From contig NZ_JAGTIS010000001.1 in the NCBI RefSeq assembly GCF_018704125.1, positions 310,001 through 374,000 of the forward strand: a DNA stretch of 64,000 nt, given 5' to 3'. The notes below the pieces were generated by a model. It made no database searches, had not been told where the DNA came from, and saw nothing but the letters and a program-made list of their open reading frames with translations. Position numbers and translations under genes: made by a program. The stretch's first letter is position 1. Every line of letters starts with the position of its first letter. The stretch is from Metapseudomonas boanensis (GTDB lineage: Bacteria > Pseudomonadota > Gammaproteobacteria > Pseudomonadales > Pseudomonadaceae). Below, in pieces: positions 53,722 through 63,773 of this stretch.

Positions 53722-55703
53722 GCGTCTCCCGGCCTCTGACCCGGATCGGCCTGACCTGGTTGCTGGTCGCCCAGGTCCTGGTGATCCTGCCGCATCTTCA
53801 ACATCTGCCGATCTGGATCATCGGCTTATGGCTGGGCTGTGCCGCGTGGCGCGTGCAGATATTTCGCATGCGCGTCACCTTCCCCAATGCCTGGGTCAAG
53901 GCAGCCCTGATCATTGGCGTGGGCGCCGGCGTGGTGCTTTCCCGCGGTACCTTGATGGGGCTGGATGCGGCAGTGGTTCTGCTGGTAGCAGTGTTCATCC
54001 TCAAGCTGGTGGAAATGCGCAGCCAGCGAGACGCCTTGGTGTTAATCCTGCTGGGGTTCTTTACCCAGGTCACTGCCTATCTGTTCAACGACGGCATGCT
54101 GGCCGCGCTGTACAGTCTCCTTCCGCTCAGCACGCTGCTGGCGGCCTTGGTGGGGTTGCAGCAAAGCCGATATGCCGAGCGGTCGCTGGTGCCGCTGACG
54201 GTTGCTGGCAGCCTGTTGTTGCAAGCCGTTCCCTTGATGCTCCTGCTGTTCCTGTTCTTCCCCCGGTTGGGACCGTTGTGGTCATTGCCGATGCCGAGCG
54301 ACAAGGGCATCACCGGTTTGTCCGACAGCATGAGCCCTGCTGACGTCGCTGAGCTCAGCCAGTCCGGTGAGCTGGCCTTCCGGGCCAGCTTCGATGGGCC
54401 GGTTCCCGCCAGCAACCAGCTGTATTGGCGAGCGCTGACGCTGGAGCGTTTCGATGGCAGGCGCTGGTCACAAGCGTTGACCACTCGGTATGCCATAGGC
54501 GCGCACTGGGAAAAGCGCGGGGCTCCCCTGAGCTACAGCATCGTCATGCAGCCCAGCGGCAAGCCTTGGCTGTTTGCGCTGGACGTTGGCCAGACTGTGG
54601 AGCCCGGTACCCGCCAGATGTCCGATTTCCGGCTGGAGCGGCAGGGGCCGGTCGACCGCTCACTGCTTTATCAGGTCACTTCCTGGCCAGAGGCCGTGCG
54701 CGAGGCGCAGGGCGATTCGGCAGCATTGCGGCGCGCGCTGCAACTGCCCAAACAAGGCGATCCACGGACCCGCGCCTGGGCTCGTGAGTTGAAGCAACGC
54801 TATACGGATACCGCACAGTTGGTCGGCGCCGTACTCGAACATTTCCGTAGCCAATCCTATGTTTACACCCTGCGGCCACCGACCTTGGGAAGCGATAGCA
54901 TCGACGCCTTCCTGTTCGACAGTCGTCGAGGCTTCTGCGCCCACTACGCCGGAGCCATGACCTTCATCCTGCGTGCGGCAGGCATCCCTGCACGGGTGGT
55001 GGCGGGCTATCAGGGTGGCGAGTTGAACCCGGCCGGCAACTACGTGCTGGTGCATCAGTTCGACGCCCACGCGTGGGTCGAGTACTGGGCGCCAGGGCGA
55101 GGCTGGGTCAGCGTCGATCCGACCTTCCAGGTGGCGCCGAATCGCATCGAGCTGGGCTTGGAGGAGGCTGTGGCCAGCGAGGAGAGTTTCCTCGAGGGGT
55201 CGCCTCTGTCGCCGCTGCGTTATCGTCAATTGGCCTGGCTGAACCAGGTCCGCCTCACCTGGGACAATCTCAACTACGGTTGGCAGCGCTGGGTGCTGGG
55301 TTATCAGGGCGAAGCACAGGGCAATCTGTTCCGGCGCTGGTTCGGAACGATCGATTACCAACTCCTCGGTGTTTCGCTGGTTGCGGCTGCGGCCTTGATT
55401 CTGGCCACCGTGGGGCTATTTCTGTTCCGCCCGTGGCGGCGTGAGCAGGATCCTCAAGTACGTTTGTTCCAGCACTTCGAACGCATACTGGCGCAGCAAG
55501 GCGTTCAGCGCAGCCCGGGAGAGGGGCCCCGTGCATACGCTGAGCGCGCGTGCCTCGCATTGCCGCAGCAAGCCCGGGAGATTCACGCCTTCCTCGATGC
55601 CTTCGAGGCCTGCCAATATGCCGGCCGTCCGACCGCCGACACGCAGCGCCTGCTGCGGGCAGTGCGCCGGGCCCTGCCTTGGCGCCTGCGCCGCCCGCGA
55701 TGA
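53718..55703 (+). CDS. tgpA: TgpA-like membrane transglutaminase (DUF3488)
   Basis: 661 residues from GTG 53718, overlapping the DUF58 stop. Five to six N-terminal helices (DUF3488, residues 10-190) lead to a periplasmic transglutaminase-like domain with the Cys-His-Asp triad: RGFCAHYAGAMTF, FDAHAWVEYW, SVDPTF. A last helix near 555-575 precedes a cytosolic end. In P. aeruginosa TgpA is essential and has transglutaminase activity. Length and motif order match the family. Confidence 0.92.
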   Translation: MSVSRPLTRIGLTWLLVAQVLVILPHLQHLPIWIIGLWLGCAAWRVQIFRMRVTFPNAWVKAALIIGVGAGVVLSRGTLMGLDAAVVLLVAVFILKLVEMRSQRDALVLILLGFFTQVTAYLFNDGMLAALYSLLPLSTLLAALVGLQQSRYAERSLVPLTVAGSLLLQAVPLMLLLFLFFPRLGPLWSLPMPSDKGITGLSDSMSPADVAELSQSGELAFRASFDGPVPASNQLYWRALTLERFDGRRWSQALTTRYAIGAHWEKRGAPLSYSIVMQPSGKPWLFALDVGQTVEPGTRQMSDFRLERQGPVDRSLLYQVTSWPEAVREAQGDSAALRRALQLPKQGDPRTRAWARELKQRYTDTAQLVGAVLEHFRSQSYVYTLRPPTLGSDSIDAFLFDSRRGFCAHYAGAMTFILRAAGIPARVVAGYQGGELNPAGNYVLVHQFDAHAWVEYWAPGRGWVSVDPTFQVAPNRIELGLEEAVASEESFLEGSPLSPLRYRQLAWLNQVRLTWDNLNYGWQRWVLGYQGEAQGNLFRRWFGTIDYQLLGVSLVAAAALILATVGLFLFRPWRREQDPQVRLFQHFERILAQQGVQRSPGEGPRAYAERACLALPQQAREIHAFLDAFEACQYAGRPTADTQRLLRAVRRALPWRLRRPR

Positions 55704-55758
55704 GTCACGTTTTTTTTCGCTTGCCCTAAGCTGAGGGAAGCCCTTGGAGAGCCTGATA

Positions 55759-56520
55759 ATGGCCAATCTACTGGATGACCTGATCGCCCAGGTCTTGCGA
55801 CTCGACATCCGCCTGCATGCCTGTGTTGCTCGACTGGGCGCGCGTACCGATGGGGCCGCCTTGAGTGACTTGCGTGTGGCCCTGCAGCGATTGCGCGGGC
55901 TGATGCGTCCCCTGCGCGGCCTGCCCGTGGCGGACGTGCTGGACGAAGCCGTGACGGCCGTCGGGTCGCTCAGTGGTCCGCTGCGTGACCAGGAGCTGCT
56001 GCTGGCTGAACTGGAACAGCAGGGGCTTTTTCACCTGGCGAAGGCGCGTCGCAATGCACTCGAGGCAGGTTATGCGCAGCTTTTGCAGGCGCCAGGAATG
56101 GATCGATTGTTCCTGGTGCTCGATGCCTGGCCGCGCTTGATGCGCGTGTCGGAGCGCGAAGGCGTGCTGGCAAGGCTGCACAAGCGAATGGAACGCAGGT
56201 TGGCGCGAGACTGGAGGAGCTTGTGTCGTTCACTCAAAGCCTCCAGTCACGATCGTGATCGCCTTCGTCAGTTGATCGAGCGCGTGCGCCAGGAAGTGGA
56301 AGCTTATCCGGCCATGTGCCAGGCCTCACCCAGGACCTTGCGCCTGCTGATCGGTGCGCAGGTCGCACTTGGCGTCTGGCATGACCGTACGCAGTGGTTG
56401 CGGCGGGCCGAGCAGGAGGCTGAGCTGCGGCCGCAGGTTCGGGCGTGGCAGGTGGCGCTGCACGCGGCTGAGGTGCGCTCGGATAGGGTGCTGGACAAGC
56501 TGCTGGCCAGCTTGCGCTGA
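55759..56520 (+). CDS. CHAD-like helical domain protein
   Basis: 253 residues from ATG 55759, behind GGAG. Predicted all-helical, Arg/Leu-rich, with the spaced arginines and histidine of a CHAD domain: LHACVARLGAR, LSDLRVALQRLRGLMRPLRG, GSLSGPLRDQELLLAEL. CHAD domains bind polyphosphate through basic residues. The histidines are fewer than usual, so the call is moderately sure. Next to tgpA, 55 bases on. Confidence 0.7.
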   Translation: MANLLDDLIAQVLRLDIRLHACVARLGARTDGAALSDLRVALQRLRGLMRPLRGLPVADVLDEAVTAVGSLSGPLRDQELLLAELEQQGLFHLAKARRNALEAGYAQLLQAPGMDRLFLVLDAWPRLMRVSEREGVLARLHKRMERRLARDWRSLCRSLKASSHDRDRLRQLIERVRQEVEAYPAMCQASPRTLRLLIGAQVALGVWHDRTQWLRRAEQEAELRPQVRAWQVALHAAEVRSDRVLDKLLASLR

Positions 56521-56661
56521 GAACTCACCCCATCAGTTTGGGCGATGTCCTGGCATTTCTCCCTCCCTGGTTGTCCCTGTAGTCCTGTCCGGTCGCTTTC
56601 GAGCGACAGGTGCGATCGCCTAAGATCGCGGGCTTGGGCGTTGAATCTTTAGGGATGCGAG

Positions 56662-57459
56662 ATGATTTTTTCCGAGTTGATCCAAGCGGTTCGCGACAAT
56701 CCGAATGGGGTGGTGGTGCCGGCCAGTTGGGGCCAGGGACGAGCTGTCTTTGGCGGCATGGTTGCGGCGCTGGCCTATGAGGCCATGCGCACCAAGGTGC
56801 ACGCCGGTCGACCGGTGCGTTCGTTGGCGATCAGCTTCGTCGGACCGCTGGCGCCCGAGGTCCCAGCCAGTTTCGAGGCCGAGGTACTGCGTGAGGGCAA
56901 GGCGGTCAGCCAGATGTTTGCCCGAGTCGTGCAGAAGGGCCAGGTCGTCGCATTGGTGCAGGGCAGCTTTGGCGCCTCACGGGCCTCCAGCATCAACGTC
57001 GAGGCCGAGCCTGCTCCAGAGATGAAGGGGCCGGAGGCGTGTCAGGAGCTGCCTTTCATTCCGGGCGTGATGCCGGAATTCACCCGTCACCTGGCGATGC
57101 GTTGGGGGGTAGGTGGCATGCCCTTTACCGGTAGTCGCGAGCGCGATATGGGCGGCTGGGTACGTTTTCGTGGCGACGTGGAGCGCGAACTGGTTACCGA
57201 GGTGCATCTGCTGGCTCTGGTCGATGCCTGGCCTCCAGCAACCATGCCACAGTTGAGCGCCCCGGCGCCTGGCAGCACGCTGACTTGGACCATCGAATTC
57301 GTGCAGCCTGTGCCACAACTGGATACCCATGACTGGTGCAAGTATCGGGCTCGCGTCGAGCACGCGCGCGATGGCTATGGCCACGCTGCAGCGGCCCTGT
57401 GGACCCCCGCAGGCGAGTTGGTGGCGTTGAGCCGGCAGACCGTTGTTGCGTTCGGCTGA
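56662..57459 (+). CDS. Acyl-CoA thioesterase, TesB-like double hotdog family
   Basis: 265 residues. Two hotdog halves: GQGRAVFGGMVAALAYEAM with RPVRSLAISFVGPLAPEVPASFEAEV, then GWVRFRGDVERELVTEVHLLALVDAWPP with TWTIEFVQPVP. The DAWPP segment is typical of the second half. Hydrolyses acyl-CoA to free acid and CoA in the cytosol. It ends 13 bases before a MITE-like element. Confidence 0.83.
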   Translation: MIFSELIQAVRDNPNGVVVPASWGQGRAVFGGMVAALAYEAMRTKVHAGRPVRSLAISFVGPLAPEVPASFEAEVLREGKAVSQMFARVVQKGQVVALVQGSFGASRASSINVEAEPAPEMKGPEACQELPFIPGVMPEFTRHLAMRWGVGGMPFTGSRERDMGGWVRFRGDVERELVTEVHLLALVDAWPPATMPQLSAPAPGSTLTWTIEFVQPVPQLDTHDWCKYRARVEHARDGYGHAAAALWTPAGELVALSRQTVVAFG

Positions 57460-57472
57460 CGCTGTTCGTGCC

Positions 57473-57618
57473 TAGGCTCTGTACGCAAAGTGCCTGCGCA
57501 TCGGTGATGCTGCGTTGAATTCGCCCTCAGAATGCTCATTTACAACACGTAAATTCCGCTTCTTCGGGTAATTTCGCCTTGCCTGACCTTCGCTCGACGA
57601 CTTTTCGTACAGAACCTA
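57473..57618. mobile_element. MITE-like element of about 145 bp
   Basis: Ends GGCTCTGTACG (57475-57485) and CGTACAGAACC (57606-57616) form 11-bp inverted repeats with one mismatch, extended by AAAGT on both sides. Flanks TA. No reading frame for a transposase. The ends resemble those of IS5-type elements of pseudomonads. Its right end supplies the stop codon of the neighbouring - strand gene. Confidence 0.65.
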
Positions 57619-57972
57619 ATGCCGCTTGCGCCAGTTGCGCCACCACTTTCCACTCAGGACAAAACGCGGGAAGGTGATGAATTGCTCCACCAGCAGACGG
57701 CTGATAGCGTCCTTGCGACTGGCAAACGGCTCGGGCGCTACCGCCTCCAGCTTGTGCCCTTGGGCTTGCAACACCAGGGAGGCGGCAATGCCTATCAACC
57801 CCAGCACCAGGGGGCGGAAACTGAAGCTGAACAAGCCGTAGACCAGAGTCAGTGCGGCGACGACGAACAAAGGTACTGCCAGCACATGCAGCAGGAGGTT
57901 GGTTGGATGCTTGTGGTTGTCGGCGTAGGTGCGCCACTGCCAGGCATGCAGGTTGGGAAGGCGTTTGCCCAT
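57616..57972 (-). CDS. Mpo1/DUF962-like small membrane protein
   Basis: 118 residues from ATG 57972 behind AAGGAG; the upstream in-frame start at 57996 is weaker. N-terminal NHKHPTNLLLHVLAVPLFV contains the His pattern of the DUF962/Mpo1 family, followed by two to three membrane segments, and ends WWRNWRKRH. Mpo1 of yeast is an alpha-oxygenase of 2-hydroxy fatty acids; the bacterial role is unknown. The TAG stop at 57616-57618 coincides with the MITE junction. Confidence 0.72.
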   Translation of the reverse strand: MGKRLPNLHAWQWRTYADNHKHPTNLLLHVLAVPLFVVAALTLVYGLFSFSFRPLVLGLIGIAASLVLQAQGHKLEAVAPEPFASRKDAISRLLVEQFITFPRFVLSGKWWRNWRKRH

Positions 57973-58061
57973 GATGCGCTCCTTGGGTTCATGCAAGGAG
58001 GTTAGACCGGCCCTTGCAGGCCGGCGAATGGATTTGCCCAGAATGCAAATAGGGCTGGGAT

Positions 58062-59543
58062 CTACAGCTTGAGCTGGTGGATGGCCTGTGACAATTCGCT
58101 CGCCAGCCCGGCCAGTTCCGAGCTGGTGGCTGCGGATTCAACCGTCTGGCTGACCGTCAGCTCGGTGACATCGCGGATTCCGACCACTGCGCGAGTCATT
58201 TCCTCTGCCACCTGGCTCTGTTGTTCAGCCGCCACTGCGATCTGAGTATTGCTCTCGCGCATCTGCGCAACAGCGCAGGTAATGGCGGCCAATGCTGCGC
58301 CGGCATCATGGGCCGCCTTGACGCAGTCGTCGGCCTTCATCGAGCTTTCCTGCATGAATTCGACCGCATCGCGCGTACCGGCCTGGAGTGCGCCGATCAT
58401 GTTGGTGATCTCGTCCGTGGAGTCTTGTACGCGCCTGGCCAGATTGCGTACTTCGTCGGCAACCACTGCGAAGCCTCGGCCCATATCGCCGGCCCGCGCT
58501 GCCTCGATGGCCGCGTTCAGGGCCAGCAGATTGGTTTGCTCGGCGATGCCGTGGATGACGTTGACCACCCCGCTGATCCTGTGGCTGTCCTCGGCAAGGC
58601 GCTGAATCATCTCCGCGGTCTGCTGGACGCCGCTGGATAGGTCAGCGATGGACTTCTCTACGCGCTCGACGACCTGCTGACCTTCGCCGGCAAGCTGATC
58701 GGCGCTCTGCGACTGATCGCGGGTGTCCGCCGCGTGCTGGGCGATGTGGTGGACGGTGGCGGACATCTCATTGATGGCGGTGGCTGCCTGGTCGGTCTCA
58801 CTCTGCTGGCCCAGCATGCCGTGGCGAACGTCGTCCATGCTGCCGGCGAGGCGCGCAGCGCCCTCGTCAAGGCGGGCGATGGCCTGGGCCACTGTAATCA
58901 CCACGCGTTGGTAACCAGCCTGCATGGAGTTGAAAGCATTGGCCATCTGGCCGACCTCATCGCGGCTGTCGAGCGGCACACGGGCCGACAGGTCGCCACT
59001 GCGTTCGACGTGGAGCATGACGGCCTTGAGCGTGTTGAGGTGGCTGAGAAGGAAGCGAATCAGCAGTTGCGAGGCGGCTAGCAGGGCCATCATCAAGATG
59101 AAGACCGTCACCGCGTAATCGAAGCTGCGCATCCCCAGCACTTGCAGCAGGCTCGGGGCATGGGCCAGCACAGCCACACGCTGCCCGCCAGCGAGTTCGA
59201 TGACTGCGGCCCCGACCAGTGCGTCGTTACCCAGCAGCCCGTCGTGTTCGAGATCTACCCAACCTTTGGCGTAAGTGAGGAGCAGCCCCTGTTGGCCCGG
59301 CAGCTGTGGCACGGCCCCTGAGCTGAATTGCTTCAACTGCGGGGATTTCGGCAGGGGCTGCTCAGCGGGCCAGTCTTCAAGCAGTCGTGCTTGGGCCTCG
59401 GCCGAGGCCCGGGCAGAATCCACGCGGGCTTGCTGTTCCAGATGAAGCGCATGAAGCACTAGCAGGAGGACGATGAGGAAGGCCACCGCGTTGACGGCCC
59501 AGAACTTGTATTTCAGGGAAAGATCGCGAATCCAGGTGGCCAT
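58062..59543 (-). CDS. Methyl-accepting chemotaxis protein with short sensor domain
   Basis: 493 residues from ATG 59543; the frame to 59615 lacks support. TM1 (16-37), a small periplasmic region of about 100 residues, TM2 (about 148-168), HAMP, and the signalling hairpin [19 protein letters not shown]. Ends with [11 protein letters not shown] rather than a CheR-binding pentapeptide. Ligand unknown. A weak stem-loop (CCGGCC / GGCCGG, 58007-58024) follows its stop on the - strand. Confidence 0.88.
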   Translation of the reverse strand: MATWIRDLSLKYKFWAVNAVAFLIVLLLVLHALHLEQQARVDSARASAEAQARLLEDWPAEQPLPKSPQLKQFSSGAVPQLPGQQGLLLTYAKGWVDLEHDGLLGNDALVGAAVIELAGGQRVAVLAHAPSLLQVLGMRSFDYAVTVFILMMALLAASQLLIRFLLSHLNTLKAVMLHVERSGDLSARVPLDSRDEVGQMANAFNSMQAGYQRVVITVAQAIARLDEGAARLAGSMDDVRHGMLGQQSETDQAATAINEMSATVHHIAQHAADTRDQSQSADQLAGEGQQVVERVEKSIADLSSGVQQTAEMIQRLAEDSHRISGVVNVIHGIAEQTNLLALNAAIEAARAGDMGRGFAVVADEVRNLARRVQDSTDEITNMIGALQAGTRDAVEFMQESSMKADDCVKAAHDAGAALAAITCAVAQMRESNTQIAVAAEQQSQVAEEMTRAVVGIRDVTELTVSQTVESAATSSELAGLASELSQAIHQLKL

Positions 59544-59630
59544 GATGTACTTTTTCGAGTCTCGGTCGGTCAGTGGTTGGCAATATGCCAGCATTTTCCT
59601 GCGGCCGCTTCTCACGGGATTTGATCCGAA

Positions 59631-60461
59631 TCAACGGGCTTCCGAATTGCTCGTACAGGCAAGGACCGGCAGGCCGAAGAAGGCGCGGGCACAGTCTGTG
59701 CTGTGCTGGGCCAAGTCCTCCTGGGTTTCGTCACGATGCAGGGCTACTTCTCGCAGTACCTCGAGTAGGTAGGCCGGCTCGTTGCGGCCGTTCTTGGGCT
59801 TGGGACGCAGGCTGCGTGGCAGCAGGTAGGGTGCGTCGCTTTCGAGCATCAGGCGGCCCCGGGGGATGTCGCGGACCAAGGCGTGCAGATGCGTGCCACG
59901 GCGTTCGTCGCAGATCCAGCCGGTGATGCCGATATGCAGGTCCAGGTCCAGGTAGCCGTAAAGGGCGCGCTTCTCGCCGGTGAAGCAATGCACAACGGCT
60001 GCGGGCAGCCGGTCGCGGAACTCGCGCACGATAGCCAGCAGGCGTTCATCCGCATCGCGTTCGTGCAGGAATACTGGTTTGCCCAGTTCGCAGGCCAGCG
60101 CCAGTTGCTCCTCAAGCGCTTTTTCCTGAAGCGGGCGGGGTGAGAAATCGCGATTGAAGTCCAATCCGCATTCACCAACGGCGCGAACCCGTGCCTCGCC
60201 CAGCAGGGCGCGCAATTGTTGGTGGCTCTCACCATCCCAGTTGCTGGCCTCATGGGGGTGTACACCTGCCGTGCAGAACAGCCGCTGGCCGCTGTCGTCC
60301 AGATCGGTGGCCAGCAGTAGGGCCAGTTCGCTGTCCTCCAGGCTGGTGCCGGTGAGTACCATTTGGCATACGCCAGCGGCTTGCGCGCGCTCCATGACGC
60401 CTTTCGGTTCGGAGGCAAAGCTGGGGTGGGTCAGATTGACGCCAATGTCGATGAGTTGCAT
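59631..60461 (-). CDS. TatD-family DNase
   Basis: 276 residues from ATG 60461. Metal-dependent hydrolase barrel with [33 protein letters not shown] (metal-ligand Glu), [19 protein letters not shown], and [19 protein letters not shown] near the end is typical of the TatD group. It acts as a 3'-5' exonuclease or deoxyribonuclease in repair and degradation. All metal ligands look intact. Confidence 0.9.
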   Translation of the reverse strand: MQLIDIGVNLTHPSFASEPKGVMERAQAAGVCQMVLTGTSLEDSELALLLATDLDDSGQRLFCTAGVHPHEASNWDGESHQQLRALLGEARVRAVGECGLDFNRDFSPRPLQEKALEEQLALACELGKPVFLHERDADERLLAIVREFRDRLPAAVVHCFTGEKRALYGYLDLDLHIGITGWICDERRGTHLHALVRDIPRGRLMLESDAPYLLPRSLRPKPKNGRNEPAYLLEVLREVALHRDETQEDLAQHSTDCARAFFGLPVLACTSNSEAR

Positions 60462-60694
60462 GGTGCTACCTCGGGTTGCGACAGGGCAGCATACCAAAGC
60501 TCGAAATAAATCAATAAAGCCATCAATTACAGGAACTTAGCGCCGTATGTTGAAGTCGATACGTCCTCTTGACTGGCGTCAGGTGTGCTGCTGTGACACT
60601 CTCCGCACCCCACGCATGCCGTAGTCATCCAGTGGCGACCCGCCAAGGCAGGCCTGGGTGAGCACTGAAATCCCGTTCCGGCCCTGGAGACCCG

Positions 60695-62116
60695 ATGACG
60701 CGAACGCTGCTGTTCCTGCTTTGCCTGCTGGCACTGGCGCCGCTACCGGCTCTCGCACGCCTGGCTGGCCCGCCGGAAGCCTGGCAGAAGCCGGTAGCGA
60801 CGCGCGACCTGGCGCAGGTACGCAGGAGCGGCGTACTGACGGTGCTGGTGAACCAAAGCCGCAACAGTTCGGGTGAGGTCAAGGGGGAGCCCATTGGCGT
60901 CGAATATCACCGGATTCGTGCGTTCGAACAGTACCTCAACCGCAACGCCCGCGACGGGCGTGAAATCCGGCTCAAGATCATTCCTCTGGCCAAAGACCAA
61001 TTGCTTGGAGCGTTGCAGCGCGGAGAGGGTGACCTGGTGGTGCCCGGTGAGCTGCTCAGCGCGCGCGGCATCGGCGGTGTCAGCGCCAGTGTGCCGCTGC
61101 GCAAGGATGTGCCGATGGTCTTGGTCAGCCGACAGGGCAATCGCCGCTATCTGCGCCTGGAGCAGCTTGCTGGCCGTAGCATTGCGTTGCCGGCGGGGAG
61201 CGCGGCGGCGGAGCCACTGCGCCTGGTGAACCGCAAATTGGCTGAGCGCAGGCTGGCGCCGATCATGGTCGAATGGGTGGACCCGAGCCTGGCGGTCGAG
61301 GATGTGCTGGAGATGGTGCAGGCGGGGATATTACCCGTTACGGCAGTGGAGCAACCCATTGCCGAACGCTGGGCCAAGGTGATGCCGAAGCTGCGCCTGG
61401 AAAAGCACCTGGTGCTGGACCAGCAAGGTGACATGACTTGGTTCGTCCGACGTGATGCCCCCATGTTGCGTGCCAGAGTCGATCGTTTCCTAGCGTCCTA
61501 TCGGGTACCTGACGATCAGGACGCGGCTTTCCAGCGCGTTTATCGACGCCTGTACAAGGTGCATAACCCGCTGGCTCGCAGCGAGCGCCAGCGACTGGAG
61601 CGCGTGCGGCCGGTGTTACAGCGTTACGCCGAGCAGCATCGTTTCGATTGGTTGAATCTGGCGGCGCTCGCATTCAAGGAGTCCAGCCTGAACCCCGGCG
61701 CGCGGGGCGCCAGTGGGGCCACCGGGCTGATGCAGATCACGCCGGGTGCAGCGCGTAGCGTTGGTGTCGGCAACATTCAGAAGCTGGACAACAATGTCCA
61801 GGCTTCGGCGAAGTACCTGGCCATGCTGCGACGCAGTTTCTTCTCCAGTGCGCAGCTCAATGAGCGGGAGCGCATGGCCTTCATCCTGGCGGCCTATAAC
61901 CTGGGGCCGCAGCGCGTCCAGGGGATGCGCGCAGAAGCGCGGCGGCGGGGACTGAACCCCAACCAGTGGTTCTTCCAGGTCGAGCGAGTCGCGGCCGAGC
62001 AGGTGGGTATGGGCGTCGTGAGTTACGTGAACAGCGTGAACAAGTACTACCTGGCTTATGAGCGCGAACGTTATCTATTGGAACCCGCCAAAAGCCGCGG
62101 TTCTTCGAAGAACTAA
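60695..62116 (+). CDS. Membrane-bound lytic transglycosylase F-like protein
   Basis: 473 residues. Signal peptide (TLLFLLCLLALAPLPALA), a periplasmic solute-binding-like domain (45-280: RSGVLTVLVNQSRN, GDLVVPGELLSARG), then a lysozyme-like SLT domain from about 310 with catalytic Glu329 in AFKESSLNPGARG and GLMQITPGAA. This is the MltF domain order; it cleaves peptidoglycan glycan strands. It is shorter in the linker than E. coli MltF. No lipobox seen. Confidence 0.85.
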   Translation: MTRTLLFLLCLLALAPLPALARLAGPPEAWQKPVATRDLAQVRRSGVLTVLVNQSRNSSGEVKGEPIGVEYHRIRAFEQYLNRNARDGREIRLKIIPLAKDQLLGALQRGEGDLVVPGELLSARGIGGVSASVPLRKDVPMVLVSRQGNRRYLRLEQLAGRSIALPAGSAAAEPLRLVNRKLAERRLAPIMVEWVDPSLAVEDVLEMVQAGILPVTAVEQPIAERWAKVMPKLRLEKHLVLDQQGDMTWFVRRDAPMLRARVDRFLASYRVPDDQDAAFQRVYRRLYKVHNPLARSERQRLERVRPVLQRYAEQHRFDWLNLAALAFKESSLNPGARGASGATGLMQITPGAARSVGVGNIQKLDNNVQASAKYLAMLRRSFFSSAQLNERERMAFILAAYNLGPQRVQGMRAEARRRGLNPNQWFFQVERVAAEQVGMGVVSYVNSVNKYYLAYERERYLLEPAKSRGSSKN

Positions 62117-62215
62117 TCAAATTGTTCGATAATAGTTTTGCGAATTTTGTGATTTTAATATCGAAATAATCTACTAAGCTGTTGCCTATCGACTCCCACA
62201 TCAAAGGAACACACG

Positions 62216-62650
62216 ATGAGCAACACGATCAAAGCCGTACTTTCTACTAACGCCGGCTACGGCATTACCCTGCTGCGCATCATCACGGGCCTCACCTTCG
62301 CTGCCCACGGTTCGCAGAAGTTGTTCGGGATGTTCGGTGGCTACGGCTTGGCGGGCACAGGGCAATGGATGGAGACCATTGGCCTGACGCCTGGTTACCT
62401 GATGGCGCTCATGGCCGGCAGCGCCGAGTTCTTTGGCGGATTGGCCCTGGTTGTCGGCTTGCTGGTTCGGCCGGCTGCTGCAGCGCTGGTCGTCGCGATG
62501 GTCGTGGCTATCTTCAGCGTCCACTGGGCCAGCGGTTTCTTCATCACCAACGGCGGTTACGAGTACGCGATGATTCTGGGGCTGATCAGTGCAACCTTGC
62601 TGATCGAAGGTGCCGGCAAGCTCTCTCTGGATCGCAACCTTTCAAGCTGA
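62216..62650 (+). CDS. DoxX-family membrane protein
   Basis: 144 residues, four predicted helices. Family motifs LLRIITGLTFAAHGSQKLFGMFGGYG near the N-terminus and FFGGLALVVGLLVRPAAAAL in the middle. DoxX proteins are small membrane proteins linked to thiol and redox functions. AAAGGA precedes the ATG. A clear terminator follows. Confidence 0.88.
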   Translation: MSNTIKAVLSTNAGYGITLLRIITGLTFAAHGSQKLFGMFGGYGLAGTGQWMETIGLTPGYLMALMAGSAEFFGGLALVVGLLVRPAAAALVVAMVVAIFSVHWASGFFITNGGYEYAMILGLISATLLIEGAGKLSLDRNLSS

Positions 62651-62670
62651 TTCTGCTCGTTCCCGTCACC

Positions 62671-62693
62671 AGGCCCACGTATGTGGGCCTTTT
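62671..62693 (+). terminator. Terminator of doxX gene
   Basis: AGGCCCAC-GTAT-GTGGGCCT is a perfect eight-pair stem followed by TTT, 20 bases after the stop. Confidence 0.85.
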
Positions 62694-62705
62694 GCATTTC
62701 AGTTG

Positions 62706-63722
62706 CTACTTGTTCGAGGTGGCCGGTTCGCTCGCCGCCCGCAGTCGCAACCGTTCTTGCGGAGTGAAGCGATCAGCCTCCAGTTGCTTGATCGCTCTGG
62801 CCTTGTCCCCCGCGCCCAAGCCCTCATTGCTTCTGATGCGGGCCTTCTCCGCGAGATATTCCTGTAGCCGGGCCTGCCAGTGCCGGCGTTGATCGTCGAG
62901 GGCCTCGAGGCGGGTAGTGGCCTCGAGGCCTACCAGTTGCTGGCGCATCTGCCGAATTTGCGCGGGCGTGCCTCCAGATGCCTGTAGCTTGGCGGTCTCG
63001 GTCCGCAGTTCGGTATGCAGTTGCGTGAGCGCGACGGCCTGCAACTCCTCGGGCAGGTTGCTGCGTAGCTGATCGATTGCCGCCGCTTTGGCCTCATCGC
63101 CGATTTCGCCATTTCGTTGGACGGCCAAGCGTTGCAGGGTAAAGGTGTTGTAGGCCTCCTCGCTGGCGAAGAATGCCTCGTGCACTTCCGCACTGAAAAT
63201 CCGAGCGCGCAGGGCCTGTACGGCCGATTCGCGTTGGTGAAGCATGTCGAGACCTGCTTGTTGCGGAAGGTCGCGCTCCAGTTGTACCAATTCGCGCTTG
63301 TACACCAGGTATTGGCCCAACAGGTCCAAGGCTTGACCTTCCGCGGGCAGTTCCAGAGTGTCGGCGATATAGCTGCGCAGGCGCTCGACACTAGTGGCAA
63401 GCGGCTCTGCGCCCATGGCGCTGAGGAAATAGTCGAATAGGCGACGAACCTCCTCGTCTACCTGCAGGTTGCCGGCGCCATCGAGGCGGAAACCACCATC
63501 CACCTGAGTGCCCGTGAATGAAGCGGGGAGTGACTTGGGCGGTGTTTGTGGCGCATACGCCGCTGCTGAATGCGTAGAGGGGAGGGGCAAGGCAGCGGCG
63601 GGAAATGGGAGTGCTGGGGCAGCTTTCGGCTCCGGCACGTTGGTGCCCTGGGCGTCAGACTGCAGGTACACCGCCAGGCTGGTGGCTAGGGCAATGGGAA
63701 GCAGCAACAGATAATTCTTCAC
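62706..63722 (-). CDS. lifO: Lipase-specific foldase (lipase chaperone)
   Basis: 338 residues from GTG 63722, just before the membrane anchor NYLLLLPIALATSLAVYL; the frame upstream has no support. A Pro/Ala-rich linker (35-70) is followed by the foldase motif RRLFDYFLSAMG (about 94-105, the RxxFDY signature), then a long helical domain with Gln/Glu/Leu. It is anchored in the inner membrane and folds the exported lipase. It lies 51 bases behind the lipase gene, the standard Pseudomonas order. Confidence 0.93.
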   Translation of the reverse strand: MKNYLLLLPIALATSLAVYLQSDAQGTNVPEPKAAPALPFPAAALPLPSTHSAAAYAPQTPPKSLPASFTGTQVDGGFRLDGAGNLQVDEEVRRLFDYFLSAMGAEPLATSVERLRSYIADTLELPAEGQALDLLGQYLVYKRELVQLERDLPQQAGLDMLHQRESAVQALRARIFSAEVHEAFFASEEAYNTFTLQRLAVQRNGEIGDEAKAAAIDQLRSNLPEELQAVALTQLHTELRTETAKLQASGGTPAQIRQMRQQLVGLEATTRLEALDDQRRHWQARLQEYLAEKARIRSNEGLGAGDKARAIKQLEADRFTPQERLRLRAASEPATSNK

Positions 63723-63773
63723 TGGGATTGCTCGGCACGCAGGGGGCGGGACCATTCGGCCCCGCTAGGGGGT

